Shown in pieces: positions 7,493-16,470 of a stretch of 64,000 nucleotides of DNA (within the stretch, counting starts at the first letter, position 1; each line of letters begins with the position of its first letter). A program made the position numbers and the translations under genes. Source of the stretch: Phycicoccus sp. Soil748 (GTDB lineage Bacteria; Actinomycetota; Actinomycetes; Actinomycetales; Dermatophilaceae); assembly GCF_001428025.1 (NCBI RefSeq), contig NZ_LMSC01000006.1, positions 201,943 to 265,942 of the forward strand. The letters run 5' to 3'. Under the pieces are notes generated by a model. It was not told the DNA's origin. It saw nothing but the letters and a program-made list of their open reading frames with translations, and ran no database searches.

Positions 7493-8353
7493 TCAGCGCG
7501 CGGCGCGAAGGTCGGGCGCGCCCCAGCGGGCCAGGTGGTGCCACACCTTCTTGAGCCGCTGCGGGTCGTGCGCGCCCGACAGTGCGGCAGCCCCGATGAC
7601 GGCCGGGTCGAGGACGCCCTCGACCGCGACCTTCTCGGCGAGGGCCACGACCTCCGGTCCCCGGTACCCGGGATGGCGCCGGACCGTGTCGAGGTCCACC
7701 ACGAAGCCCTCGTGCCACTCCAGGGCGCACGGCAGGTCGCGCGCGGCGCGCTCGACGTCGGACCCGCGGTAGACGGGGTCGAGGACCAGCGCCTCCACGT
7801 CGAGGGCGAGGTCGACGACCCCGTGGACGTGCGCCTCGACGTAGCTGTCGAGCTCCTCGACCGTGCCCGCGGCGAGGTCGTCGTCGGCCCGCCGCGTGAG
7901 GTCGAGGGCGGTGGCGGTCCCGAGGTGCTCGGGCTCGAAGACGGAGTCGGGGTAGCAGAACGTCGTCCGCTCCAGCGTGTGCGGAGCGAGCCGAAGGTGC
8001 GCCGAGCCGAACCGCGGGGCGCCGCCCACGCTGCGCAGCCGATGGTTGAGCGCGCCGTACTTGGGTCGCTGGTCGGCCGGCGCCCGGTCGTAGGCGCCAC
8101 CGAAGATGCGTTGCTCCCAGCGCCACCGGTCGCCACCCGGGTGCGCGGTGAGGCCACCGTTGCTCGTGCCGGTCTCGAACTGGGAGCGGTAGGCGCCGGC
8201 GGTCGCCAGGGCCCGCAGGATCGGGACGCCCTGGTGGAGGCGGTCGGGGTGGAAGTTGAGCGTGACCCGCAGCGACGGGTCCACCGCAGTGCCTCGGGCG
8301 GCGCGCTGCACGTGGGTGACCGCGGCCGCGGCCCACGTCGACAGGTCAGTCAC
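7493..8353 (-). CDS. DUF3626 family protein
   Basis: 286 aa from GTG 8353. The signature stretch is intact: RGTAVDPSLRVTLNFHPDR, followed by YRSQFETGTSNGGLTAHPGG and WEQRIFGGAYD. It matches the uncharacterised DUF3626 family found in actinobacteria and other bacteria, whose conserved His, Asp, Arg and Glu residues look enzymatic (some relatives resemble ADP-ribosyl-type toxins, but I cannot show that here). It lies 50 bases downstream of the lipoprotein gene on the same strand, so the two may share a transcript. Confidence 0.8.
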   Translation of the reverse strand: MTDLSTWAAAAVTHVQRAARGTAVDPSLRVTLNFHPDRLHQGVPILRALATAGAYRSQFETGTSNGGLTAHPGGDRWRWEQRIFGGAYDRAPADQRPKYGALNHRLRSVGGAPRFGSAHLRLAPHTLERTTFCYPDSVFEPEHLGTATALDLTRRADDDLAAGTVEELDSYVEAHVHGVVDLALDVEALVLDPVYRGSDVERAARDLPCALEWHEGFVVDLDTVRRHPGYRGPEVVALAEKVAVEGVLDPAVIGAAALSGAHDPQRLKKVWHHLARWGAPDLRAAR

Positions 8354-8403
8354 GCGGAGAGCCTGCCACGGTCGCCCGTCGGCCCACCTGCCTTTTTCTC
8401 GTC

Positions 8404-9228
8404 CTACCTGCGGACCTGGCTGGCGGGAGGGGCGGCGATCTCGTAGTCGTCCCAGTGCGAGTACCGCACGGTGCGTGAGCGGTCCGACGCCGTGTAGCTC
8501 ACCGGTCGGCCGTCGAGGTCGAGCTCCCAGGTGCCGGGGATGGCTGTCCTCTTCGAGTCGGAGAACTTGCTGCCCTGGCTCTCGGGGTCCGTCGGGGCGG
8601 AGACGGTCCACCCCTTGCGACCGACGGCCTTGACCCTGGCCTTGCCGGCCGCGTCGATCGCGGCGTACCGGTCGATAGCCCGGCAGTCGCCCGACCAGAC
8701 GTCGTCGACGAGGTTGAGGGCGTCGGCGACGGCTTGGGAGGGCATGTCGGTCGGGTCGCTGCTGAGGTCCACCTCCAGCCAGGACTGCGCCGATCCGGGA
8801 CGGTCCTGCACGTAGGCCGTGTTCCGGACGACCCGCAGCTCGGCGACGCCCTTCACCGGGTTCGTCACCAGGAAGTCGCTGCCACCCACCTCGGCCACGC
8901 ACGTCACGGCGCTGTCGGCCGTGGTGGTCTCCAAGCGGACCGTCGCACCCTCGGTCCGCTCGAGCAGCTGTGCGGCGAACTCCGTGCCCGTCAACGTCCC
9001 GCCCACGCGGTAGGCGGGTGCCGCGGGAGTCGACGGGGACGGGCTCAGGAGCGACGAGCTCGAGGAGGCCGAGGTCGAGGGTGTGGCGGCGGCCGTGGTG
9101 GCAGTGCCGCCGGAGCCGTTGCCGGGGGAGGTGGCTGCGAACCGCGGCAGCTCGTCACCCGAGGCGCACCCCGCCGCGAGCGCGACGACGCAGGCCAGAG
9201 CCACCGCGGTGGCAGGTGCCCGTCCCAT
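8404..9228 (-). CDS. Lipoprotein of unknown function
   Basis: 274 aa from ATG 9228, preceded by GGGGGGA. A signal peptide ends in a lipobox with Cys21 (VALAAGC). A Ser/Thr/Pro-rich linker runs to about residue 65. A folded domain follows, with features of LppX/LprG-like or DUF-type actinobacterial lipoproteins (YRVGGTLTGTEFAAQLLERT, then a beta-rich half ending RTVRYSHWDDYEIAAPP). It would sit on the outer face of the membrane. Ligand or partner cannot be told from sequence. Confidence 0.8.
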   Translation of the reverse strand: MGRAPATAVALACVVALAAGCASGDELPRFAATSPGNGSGGTATTAAATPSTSASSSSSLLSPSPSTPAAPAYRVGGTLTGTEFAAQLLERTEGATVRLETTTADSAVTCVAEVGGSDFLVTNPVKGVAELRVVRNTAYVQDRPGSAQSWLEVDLSSDPTDMPSQAVADALNLVDDVWSGDCRAIDRYAAIDAAGKARVKAVGRKGWTVSAPTDPESQGSKFSDSKRTAIPGTWELDLDGRPVSYTASDRSRTVRYSHWDDYEIAAPPASQVRR

Positions 9229-9309
9229 GGTCCCCCCTGACCGTCGCACCGTGCGACGCGCCGGAGTCTGCCACGATGGACGGCCCGGACGAACAGGACA
9301 CGGCTGAGC

Positions 9310-9825
9310 ATGATCCTTCCCGAGGTCAGGGACCCGCGGTTCGTGACGATCCGCCGTGGCGGCACCCTCACCGACGCCGACCACCACCTGTTGGCCCTGT
9401 GGGCGGCGACCTGCGCGGAGCACGTCCTCGAGCTGTTCGAGTCGGTCCGGCCCCGGGACACGCGACCACGGGAGGCGATCGCGCACGCGCGCCGCTGGGC
9501 CGGCGGCGACGTCGGGATGATGGAGGCACGCGCTGCGGGTGGCCACGCGATGGGCGCCGCCCGCGACCTGCGTGGGGCGCCGAGGTTCGCCGCGTACGCC
9601 GCCGGCCAGGCGGCCGTTGTCGCGCACGTGGCGGCGCACGAGCTCGGCGCGGCGGCATACGCGATCAAGGCCGTTCGAGCCACGGTCCCCGCCGACGAGT
9701 CGGTTGCCGTCGGGCGCCTCGAGTGCCGGTGGCAGCGCGAGCACCTGCCCGACGCGATCCGTGAGCTGGTGCTCGACGACCAGCGGCTGCGCAACGAGAT
9801 CTGCTGGTCGGTCTTCGAGGTCTGA
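9310..9825 (+). CDS. Imm-5-like putative immunity protein
   Basis: 171 aa, ATG 9310. It is an all-helical protein with ALWAATCAEHVLELFE, RPREAIAHARRWAGGD, AARDLRGAPRFAAYAAGQA and a final WQREHLPDAIRELV. This pattern is seen in proteins annotated as Imm-5-like putative immunity proteins. Family members are thought to neutralise polymorphic toxins, but no toxin gene lies next to it here. It could be an orphan immunity gene or have another role. There is no signal peptide. Confidence 0.6.
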   Translation: MILPEVRDPRFVTIRRGGTLTDADHHLLALWAATCAEHVLELFESVRPRDTRPREAIAHARRWAGGDVGMMEARAAGGHAMGAARDLRGAPRFAAYAAGQAAVVAHVAAHELGAAAYAIKAVRATVPADESVAVGRLECRWQREHLPDAIRELVLDDQRLRNEICWSVFEV

Positions 9826-9978
9826 GCAAGCTCACCCGAACAGCCATACAGCGCCGCAACCTGCGCATTCGTGGCAGGTGGGGCGAATCGTCGTGTTACG
9901 TTCCGCTCAGTCGAGTGGTTGCTGCTGCACACGGACCCCCGTGATGTCGTTCACCACGTCTGTTGGGGGTTTCTCGGT

Positions 9979-11763
9979 ATGCGGTGTGTGCGTGGACGCG
10001 GTCCTGCTGTGACGGTGGCCGCCCTCCTGGGGCTGTCGGTGGTCGGCGTCGAGGCGGCTACGGCACCCGCAGCCCTCGCCGCCCCGGCGACGCCGACGTA
10101 CGCGGTCACCGACACCGTGTCGGTCGGCAGCGGCCCGGGCCCCATCGCGGTGAACCCCCGCACCGGCCGCGTCTACGTCGGGAACCAGTCCGACCGGACG
10201 GTCACGGTCCTCACGACCCCGGACGACGCCGTGGCGGCCACCGTGCCAGTGGGCGGCACGCCCTTCTCGGTCGCGGCCAACCCCACGACCGGCAAGGCCT
10301 ACGTCACCACGGGCACCGGTGGGTCGGGTGACCACCCCGGCGATCTCGTCCTCATCGACGCCTCCAACTCGGTCGGCCCCACGCGCTCGCTCCAGCAGGA
10401 CGGCGACGGCCCGCACTTCGGTGTCGCCGTCAACTCGGTGACCGACGACGTGTACGTCAGCCACTTCTACGGCAACTCGGTCACTGAGTACTCCGGCGCG
10501 ACGCTCGCCCCGACGTCGCGGACCTTCTGGGCCGGCCCCATCGTGACTGGTGTGTCCGTCGACGAGCAGACCAACCGGCTCTACGTGGCCAACCTCGATG
10601 CCCGAACCGTGGCGGTCATCAGCGGCTCGACGCACCAGTGGCTGGCAGCCATCCCGGTCGCTGGACGACCGGCCGGCATCGCGGTGGACCCCTCCAACCA
10701 CACCGCCTACGTCGCCACCGACGCCGGCACGGTCGCCGTGGTCGACACCGTGACCAACCTCGTCGTGGGCACGGTGCCGGTGGGCCGGGCGCCCAGCGGC
10801 GCTGCGGTCGACCCCAGCGCGGGAGTCGTCTACGTGACCAACAGCCAGGACGGCACGGTGTCGGTCATCGACGAGGCGACCAACACGGTGACGGCCACCA
10901 TCCCAGTCGGGACGAAGCCGGGCGGCGTGGCCGTCGACCCGGGCACCCACACCGCGTACGTCACCAACAACGGCAGCAACACGGTGTCGGTGATCCGGAC
11001 CGTTGCCTCGGCGCCCTTCGTCACCAACGTGCCGACGGGCGCGGTGGCCGCCGGTGCCTTCACCGCGACCGTGGACACGAACGGCGACGGCACGCGCTCC
11101 GTGAGCTCGTCCACGCCCGAGGTGTGCACCACCGACGGCCTGAAGGTGCAGCTGGTCGGCGTGGGCACGTGCACGCTGACCGCCGCCGTGGGCGCGGGCA
11201 CCGAGTACGGCGCCGCCACCGGTTCGCCGCAGTCGTTCCAGGTCGCGCAGGCCGCGACGACGACCACGCTCACCGCGCCGGGTACCGCGACCGCCGGCGA
11301 CAAGGTGACGATCACCGCTCACACTGCGCCGACCTCCGAAGGCTCGCTCACCCCCACGGGAACGGTCGACTTCTACCTCAACGGCTCCTCCACAGCGTTC
11401 GCCACGGCAACCCTGGCCGCCGACGGCACCGCGAGCACCACCACCCGTGACCTGCCTGTCGGTTCCGACAGCATCGTCGCGGTCTACAACGGCGACGCGA
11501 GCTTCACCACGAGCACCTCGAAGGCCGCCACGGTCACGGTGAGCGCGGCCCCGACCCCGGCGCCGACCACCACGACCCGCCCGCCGGCGGCCGCTGTTCC
11601 GACCACGTCGCCGACCACCGAGGCGTCGCAGGCGCCGGCCGACGAGCTCGCCCGCACCGGCTCCGATCCCGTCCCGCTCGGGTTCGCCGGCCTCGCGCTC
11701 GTCTTTGCAGGTGCAGGTGCCATCGCGCTCAGCCGTCGTCGTCCGCGGGGCCACCACAGCTGA
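9979..11763 (+). CDS. Cell-wall-anchored YVTN beta-propeller surface protein
   Basis: 594 aa from ATG 9979, preceded by TTGGGGGT. An upstream in-frame extension lacks a ribosome site and a signal peptide. A signal peptide occupies residues 1-36. Residues ~40-345 contain about seven repeats of the type GRVYVGNQSDRTVTVL or TAYVTNNGSNTVSVI, which build a beta-propeller. An Ig-like Big domain follows (about 420-535), then a Thr/Pro-rich wall-spanning stretch. The tail has an LARTG sortase motif, a hydrophobic helix and RRRPRGHHS, so the protein should be linked to peptidoglycan. The likely role is adhesion or ligand binding. Confidence 0.88.
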   Translation: MRCVRGRGPAVTVAALLGLSVVGVEAATAPAALAAPATPTYAVTDTVSVGSGPGPIAVNPRTGRVYVGNQSDRTVTVLTTPDDAVAATVPVGGTPFSVAANPTTGKAYVTTGTGGSGDHPGDLVLIDASNSVGPTRSLQQDGDGPHFGVAVNSVTDDVYVSHFYGNSVTEYSGATLAPTSRTFWAGPIVTGVSVDEQTNRLYVANLDARTVAVISGSTHQWLAAIPVAGRPAGIAVDPSNHTAYVATDAGTVAVVDTVTNLVVGTVPVGRAPSGAAVDPSAGVVYVTNSQDGTVSVIDEATNTVTATIPVGTKPGGVAVDPGTHTAYVTNNGSNTVSVIRTVASAPFVTNVPTGAVAAGAFTATVDTNGDGTRSVSSSTPEVCTTDGLKVQLVGVGTCTLTAAVGAGTEYGAATGSPQSFQVAQAATTTTLTAPGTATAGDKVTITAHTAPTSEGSLTPTGTVDFYLNGSSTAFATATLAADGTASTTTRDLPVGSDSIVAVYNGDASFTTSTSKAATVTVSAAPTPAPTTTTRPPAAAVPTTSPTTEASQAPADELARTGSDPVPLGFAGLALVFAGAGAIALSRRRPRGHHS

Positions 11764-11777
11764 GGCCCACCCCCCAG

Positions 11778-11817
11778 CGCCAAGGACCCCCGACGATCAG
11801 GTCGGGGGTCCTTGGCG
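11778..11817 (+). terminator. Hairpin terminator of the surface-protein gene
   Basis: A perfect 17-bp stem (11778-11794 / 11801-11817; CGCCAAGGACCCCCGAC) with a 6-nt loop starts 15 bases after the stop codon. Confidence 0.8.
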
Positions 11818-11820
11818 TTG

Positions 11821-11897
11821 GAGCCGGTGACGAGATCCGGCACCCGGGCTCGCTCCGCTCGCGGAGGTGCCTCCCGATTCTCGGCCTGCTGTCGATG
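11821..11897 (-). repeat. Copy of tRNA-Gly 3' end plus downstream element
   Basis: Bases 11821-11835 (GAGCCGGTGACGAGA) exactly repeat the 3' end of the tRNA-Gly gene at 11962-11976. Between them, after the tRNA terminator, the minus strand reads CATCGACAGC...CGGGAGG followed by GAGCGGAGCGAGC. This is a diverged version of the element found after both tRNA-Ser genes in this window. Confidence 0.6.
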
Positions 11898-11954
11898 CAG
11901 ACACAGGTGAGGCCCCCAAACGAATAGCGTGTTTGGGGGCCTCACCTGTGTCTG
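11898..11954 (-). terminator. Hairpin terminator of tRNA-Gly
   Basis: A perfect 24-bp stem (11898-11921 / 11931-11954) with a 9-nt loop begins 9 bases after the mature 3' end of tRNA-Gly. It is unusually long for a terminator. Confidence 0.75.
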
Positions 11955-11962
11955 TCTGTCTG

Positions 11963-12033
11963 AGCCGGTGACGAGAATCGAACTCGCGTGTCCAGCTTGG
12001 GAAGCTGGCGCTCTACCATTGAGCTACACCGGC
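11963..12033 (-). tRNA. tRNA-Gly (anticodon CCC)
   Basis: 71 nt. The acceptor stem GCCGGTG pairs with CACCGGC. The anticodon loop TTCCCAA gives anticodon CCC, and the T arm contains GTTCGATTC. The 3' CCA is not encoded. It reads GGG codons. Confidence 0.95.
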
Positions 12034-12123
12034 GCACACCGCCTCACCGGCGGTGCGGCAGGAGTCTAACCGACGACCCGCCGCAGACCGGACACCCCTC
12101 GACACGGGTTCTACCCTCGGCTC

Positions 12124-13398
12124 GTGAGCGCCATCAACCTGGTCCCCCTGCTGCGGCCCATGGGGCCTCGCGACCCGCAGGAGGCGCACCGCGTCGCCTC
12201 GCCGCTGGAGCTGCTCTTCGACCTCGTCTTCGTCGTCGCCATCGCCAGTGCCGCCGCCGAGCTGCACCACGGGCTCTCGACCGGTCACTACGAGGCGGTG
12301 GTCGGGTTCGGCCTCGTCTTCTTCGCCATCTGGTGGGCGTGGATGAACTACGCCTGGTTCGCCTCGGCCTACGACTGCGACGACGTGGTCTACCGCCTGC
12401 TCACCTTCGCCATCATGGCCGGCTCGCTGCTGCTCGCCGCGGGGGTGCCCGACCTGTTCGACGACGGCCAGTCCGTCGCCGTCGTCGCGGGGTACGCGCT
12501 CATGCGCCTGGCGATGGTCGCGCTGTGGCTCCGTGTCGCACGGGGGGACACCCCACACCGCACCACCGCGATGACGTATGCCGTGGGCATCACCGTCGTG
12601 CAGGCGCTCTGGATCGGACGGCTGGCCCTCGACGGCTCGGCGGTGCTCTACGGCTCCTTCGCCGCCCTCGTCCTGGCAGAGATGGCAGTGCCGTGGCTGG
12701 CGGAGCAGCGCGGGGGTGCGACGCCGTTCCACCCGCACCACATCGCCGAGCGCTACAGCCTGTTCACGATCATCGTGCTCGGGGAGGTCATCCTGGCCAG
12801 CGTCCAGGCGGTGCAGGGCGTCCTCGCCAAGCCCGCTGTGGGTGAAGCCGACGGCAGCGGGGGCAGCAACGCCGGCCACACCGCTACACCGGTCGCCGAG
12901 GGAGGGGCGGGGCTGACCCCGGGCCTCGTGCTGCTGGCCCTCGGCGGTCTGCTCATCGTCTTCTCCCTGTGGTGGCTCTACTTCAAGCGCGACCACGTCG
13001 ACCTCATCGGGCACGGCCGGACGATGACCTGGGTCTTCTCCTACTCCCACGTCCTGGTGTTCGCCGCCGTCGCGGCGGTCGGCGGGGCGCTGGCGGCTGC
13101 CGTGGACGTCGTCGAGCACCAGTCGGCGGTGTCGTCACGTTCCGTCGCGTTCGCCCTGGCCGTCCCGGTGGCGGTGTACTCGGTGGTGCTCGGCCTGCTG
13201 CACAGGGCGGCCGACCGCAGCGCGCGGACAGCGGTGCCCGCCCTGTCGCTCGCCGCGGTCGTGCTGGCCATCGCCGCCCTGGGGCTCGACATGCCACTGG
13301 CTGTCCTGCTCATCGGCCTGGCCATGGCGGGCGGGGTCGCCCAGCACGTCGTCGCCGCCCAGCGCCTCCTCGCCCAGCGCGTCCCCACCGCGGGCTGA
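12124..13398 (+). CDS. ltrA: Low temperature requirement protein A (LtrA) family membrane protein
   Basis: 424 aa, GTG 12124, with no ribosome site but a TACCCT -10 box 6 bases upstream, so it is probably leaderless. The sequence has the LtrA signatures ASPLELLFDLVFVVAI at the N-terminus, FAIWWAWMNYAWFASAYD, AERYSLFTIIVLGEVILA and SLWWLYFKRDHVDL. It is predicted to have about ten transmembrane helices. LtrA was named from a Listeria mutant unable to grow in the cold; its biochemical role is not known. Confidence 0.93.
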   Translation: MSAINLVPLLRPMGPRDPQEAHRVASPLELLFDLVFVVAIASAAAELHHGLSTGHYEAVVGFGLVFFAIWWAWMNYAWFASAYDCDDVVYRLLTFAIMAGSLLLAAGVPDLFDDGQSVAVVAGYALMRLAMVALWLRVARGDTPHRTTAMTYAVGITVVQALWIGRLALDGSAVLYGSFAALVLAEMAVPWLAEQRGGATPFHPHHIAERYSLFTIIVLGEVILASVQAVQGVLAKPAVGEADGSGGSNAGHTATPVAEGGAGLTPGLVLLALGGLLIVFSLWWLYFKRDHVDLIGHGRTMTWVFSYSHVLVFAAVAAVGGALAAAVDVVEHQSAVSSRSVAFALAVPVAVYSVVLGLLHRAADRSARTAVPALSLAAVVLAIAALGLDMPLAVLLIGLAMAGGVAQHVVAAQRLLAQRVPTAG

Positions 13399-13441
13399 CG
13401 AAGCCCGCTGCCGCGCGCGGTACGGGCGTTAGTCTCTCCCC

Positions 13442-14017
13442 GTGCTGCTCAGCGACCGTGACATCAAGGCCGAGATCGACGCCGGACGGGTGGTCCTCGA
13501 CCCGTGGGACCCCGAGATGGTCCAGCCGTCGAGCATCGACGTGCGGCTCGACCGCTACTTCCGGCTGTTCGACAACCACAAGTACCCCTACATCGACCCC
13601 GCCGAGGAGCAGCCCGACCTCACCCGGCTCGTCGAGGTCGAGCCCGGCGAACCCTTCGTGCTGCACCCGGGTGAGTTCGTCCTCGGGTCGATCTACGAGA
13701 CCGTCACGCTGCCCGACGACGTGGCCGCCCGCGTCGAGGGGAAGTCGAGCCTCGGCCGCCTCGGCCTGCTCACCCACGCCACCGCCGGCTTCGTCGACCC
13801 CGGGTTCACGGGTCACGTCACGCTCGAGCTGAGCAACGTCGCCACCCTGCCCATCAAGCTCTGGCCGGGTATGAAGATCGGCCAGCTGTGCTTCTTCCGC
13901 CTGTCCTCGCCGGTCGAGAACCCCTACGGCAGTGCGAAGTACGGGTCGCACTACCAGGGGCAGCGCGGCCCGACGGCCAGCCGCTCGTTCCAGAGCTTCC
14001 GCGCCACCGAGGTCTGA
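13442..14017 (+). CDS. dcd: dCTP deaminase
   Basis: 191 aa, GTG 13442, 6 bases after a TAGTCT -10 box (leaderless type). It contains the family hallmarks [36 protein letters not shown] and [11 protein letters not shown] with the catalytic Glu of GHVTLEL. The C-terminal Y-G-S-x-Y-Q-G-Q motif closes over the nucleotide. It deaminates dCTP for thymidylate synthesis. Actinobacterial and archaeal relatives often also hydrolyse the product to d[14 protein letters not shown] fits that bifunctional subgroup, but this is inference. Confidence 0.95.
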   Translation: MLLSDRDIKAEIDAGRVVLDPWDPEMVQPSSIDVRLDRYFRLFDNHKYPYIDPAEEQPDLTRLVEVEPGEPFVLHPGEFVLGSIYETVTLPDDVAARVEGKSSLGRLGLLTHATAGFVDPGFTGHVTLELSNVATLPIKLWPGMKIGQLCFFRLSSPVENPYGSAKYGSHYQGQRGPTASRSFQSFRATEV

Positions 14018-14149
14018 GGTGGCCGCCACGGCATAGTCCGGCGGGTGCCCGCGTTGGACCGCAGGACGTCCTGCACCGGTCAGCCATCCGTCGGGGGAGC
14101 GGCGTCGAACACCCGACGTCACCCCTTGCACGAAGGAGACCGCACGCCC

Positions 14150-14845
14150 ATGCCCGCCGCACGCCTGCTCTGGCCCACCGAGGTCGAGGATCCCCGCGCC
14201 GTCGTCCTGGTGCTCCACGGCGGCCGGTCACGCGGCCGCGGAGCGGTGCGACCGTGGCAGGGTGCCGTGCTGCGGATGGGGCCGTTCGCCAGTGCCGTCG
14301 CCCAGGCCGGGGAGGGCGAGATCGCCGTGGCCGTACTCCGCTACGCCGTGCGCGGCTGGAACGGTGACGAGGCGAGTCCCCTCGCCGACACCCGGCTCGC
14401 CCTCGAGCAGATCGCGGCGCGTCACCCCGGTGTGCCGATCGGACTCCTGGGCCACTCCATGGGCGGGCGGGTGGCGCTGCACCTCGCCGACGACCCGCGC
14501 ATAGAGGCCATCGCCGCGCTCGCGCCCTGGGTCGAGCGGCCCGACCAGCCCCGCTCACACCCCGGCCTGCACCTGCTGGTGATGCACGGCTCGATGGACC
14601 GGATGACCTCGGCCAAGGCCTCACGCGCGATGGCCACAGCCATCGAGGGCCTGGGCGCAGACGTCACCTACGAGCGCGTCACCGGCGACAGCCACGCCAT
14701 GCTGCGCCGCGCCCAGCACTGGCACGAGCAGTCGGCCGGCTACCTCGCCCGCCACCTGCTCGAGAACGCCGCCGGTCAGGACGGCTCCGACGTGCACGGG
14801 CGCACGCATCTGCCTCAGGACTCCTCCGTGCACCGTGCCCACTGA
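14150..14845 (+). CDS. Alpha/beta hydrolase
   Basis: 231 aa. The start is ATG 14150, with AAGGAG ten bases upstream; a longer frame from 14045 lacks a ribosome site. It has the nucleophile elbow GLLGHSMGGRVA (catalytic Ser), the acid in HGSMDRMTS and the His in GDSHAML, with an oxyanion strand VLVLHGG near the N-terminus. It is a cytosolic serine hydrolase of dienelactone-hydrolase-like type; the substrate is unknown. The gene follows dcd by 132 bases and converges on the HNH pseudogene. Confidence 0.82.
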   Translation: MPAARLLWPTEVEDPRAVVLVLHGGRSRGRGAVRPWQGAVLRMGPFASAVAQAGEGEIAVAVLRYAVRGWNGDEASPLADTRLALEQIAARHPGVPIGLLGHSMGGRVALHLADDPRIEAIAALAPWVERPDQPRSHPGLHLLVMHGSMDRMTSAKASRAMATAIEGLGADVTYERVTGDSHAMLRRAQHWHEQSAGYLARHLLENAAGQDGSDVHGRTHLPQDSSVHRAH

Positions 14846-14939
14846 CCCCCGCACGTGACCCATCGCCCGCTCAGGTGGTGGCGGGTACGGAGCGGGGCCG
14901 GGTTCGCCGGCGTTGTCGCCGTTCGGTGAGGGCGGGGTC

Positions 14940-16381
14940 CTAGGAGCCGGGGTTCAGGTCCCACTCGACCCGGGGCCGGCCGGTCCTGGTGCCACTTCCG
15001 TCGCCGTTCTCGCCGTTCTCGCCGTCGTCGCCGTCGTTGTCGTGGGTGATCCGTGCGCTGTAGCGGTGGGTGTGGACGGTGCTGTGGTGGGCGCGGCAGA
15101 GCAGGGCGGCGTTGTCGATGCTGGTGGGGCCGCCGTCGGCCCAGTGGACCAGGTGGTGCGCGTCGGTCCAGCCCGCGGGTCTGGTGCAGCCGGGGAACGT
15201 GCACCCGCCGCGGTCGCGCAGCCACAGGTGCCGGACCTGGGCCCGGTCGAACAACCGCCGCCCCCTGCCCTGGTCCAGGACCTCCCCGGCGGTGCCGAGC
15301 ACGACCGGGACGACCTGGGCGTCACACGCGAGGCGGCGCACCGTGCCGGCGGTCAGGACCTCCCCGGTGCGGGTGGTCCCGGCGCCGCGGCACCGACCCT
15401 CGAGGACCTGCAACGGGATGGTGACGACCAGGGCGGTCTTCGCCTGCCGCGGCACCCCCTCCGGCGCCCCGACGGCGCGGGTGACCAGGTCGAGCAGGGC
15501 GTCCACGCGCCGCGCGGCGGGGGTGCGCGGGTCACGCTCCCCGGTGCCGGTGTCGGCGTCACGCGCGGGTTTGGCCAAGGCGTCGACGGCGGCGTCGACG
15601 ATGGCGGCGCCCTCGTCGTCCAGGACCGGGGTGTAGCGCCACATCCCGACCGGGCCACGGCCCTTGACCAGCGACCGGTGTGCCCGCCGCACCGCGGCGT
15701 CGTGCTCGACCACCCGGTCCGGGCGCAGCAGCTGCCCGGCGTGCCTCACCGCCGCGGCGAGCTGCCGCTCCTCCAGACCAGCCGGGCCGCGCGCGGCGTC
15801 GACCAGCGTCGCAGTCACCTCGCCCAGCACACCCGGGTCGGCCAGACCCCGCACGGAGCGGTGGAACCGGCAGACCAGCGCCGCCTTGCCCACCCCACCG
15901 CACCCGCCCGGTCCTGCGCGGACGGTGAGGCCGCGTCCACCACCGCGTCCACGAGCTCGTCGAGGCGGTGGTCACCACCATCGACCGAGATCCCGGCTGA
16001 GGCCATGGCGGTGGCGACCTCGTGCGCGTCGAGCAGGTCCCGCGTCGACAACGACGGCGCCGCCGCCCGCGCCCAGTCCACCGCACCCCACCCCTGCCCG
16101 GCGCCCAGGCTGCGACGCTGCGCCTCGGCCAGCACCACCACCAGCTGCGCCCGCGCCGCCGCCACCACCTCACCCAGCACGCCGATGGCCGCGGCGACCT
16201 CGTCGTCCCGCAACGCCCACACCCGCCCCGACCCAGCCCCGGTCAACGCCCCCAACGCCACCGCGGCCCCGCCCAGCACCGGCCGCCCGAAACCCCCGAC
16301 AGTGCCCTCCACCGCGCCCTCGCCCGCACCCTCGAACACACCGTCAACGGTGAGGGTCGAAGCATCCGGACTGGTCGCCAT
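14940..16381 (-). pseudogene. DUF222/HNH endonuclease-type gene with a frameshift
   Basis: From ATG 16381 the first frame reads the N-terminal half of a DUF222 protein (LRDDEVAAAIGVLGEVVAAARAQ, LLDAHEVATAMASAG) up to SPSAQDRAGAVG. There the frame breaks. The other frame continues from VGKAALVCRFHRSV and runs to an intact HNH domain (WLRDRGGCTFPGC, WTDAHHLVHWADGG, LLCRAHHSTVH) ending at 14940. Adding one G to the run at 15893-15896 would restore a ~480-residue protein. This is either a real inactivating indel or a homopolymer sequencing error. DUF222-HNH genes are common multi-copy genes in actinobacteria. Confidence 0.85.
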
Positions 16382-16470
16382 ACCCAGGACACTATCGGCG
16401 ACCACCGACAACCCCACGCCTTCATCCACAGGGCTGAAACCATTGTGGCAGAAGGGTTTTCGTGAGGAGG

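Noticed and set aside
14940-15893. C-terminal HNH half as an independent gene starting at 15893
   Set aside because: Its start lies in the middle of a DUF222 domain without a ribosome site, and a one-base change restores the full-length protein.
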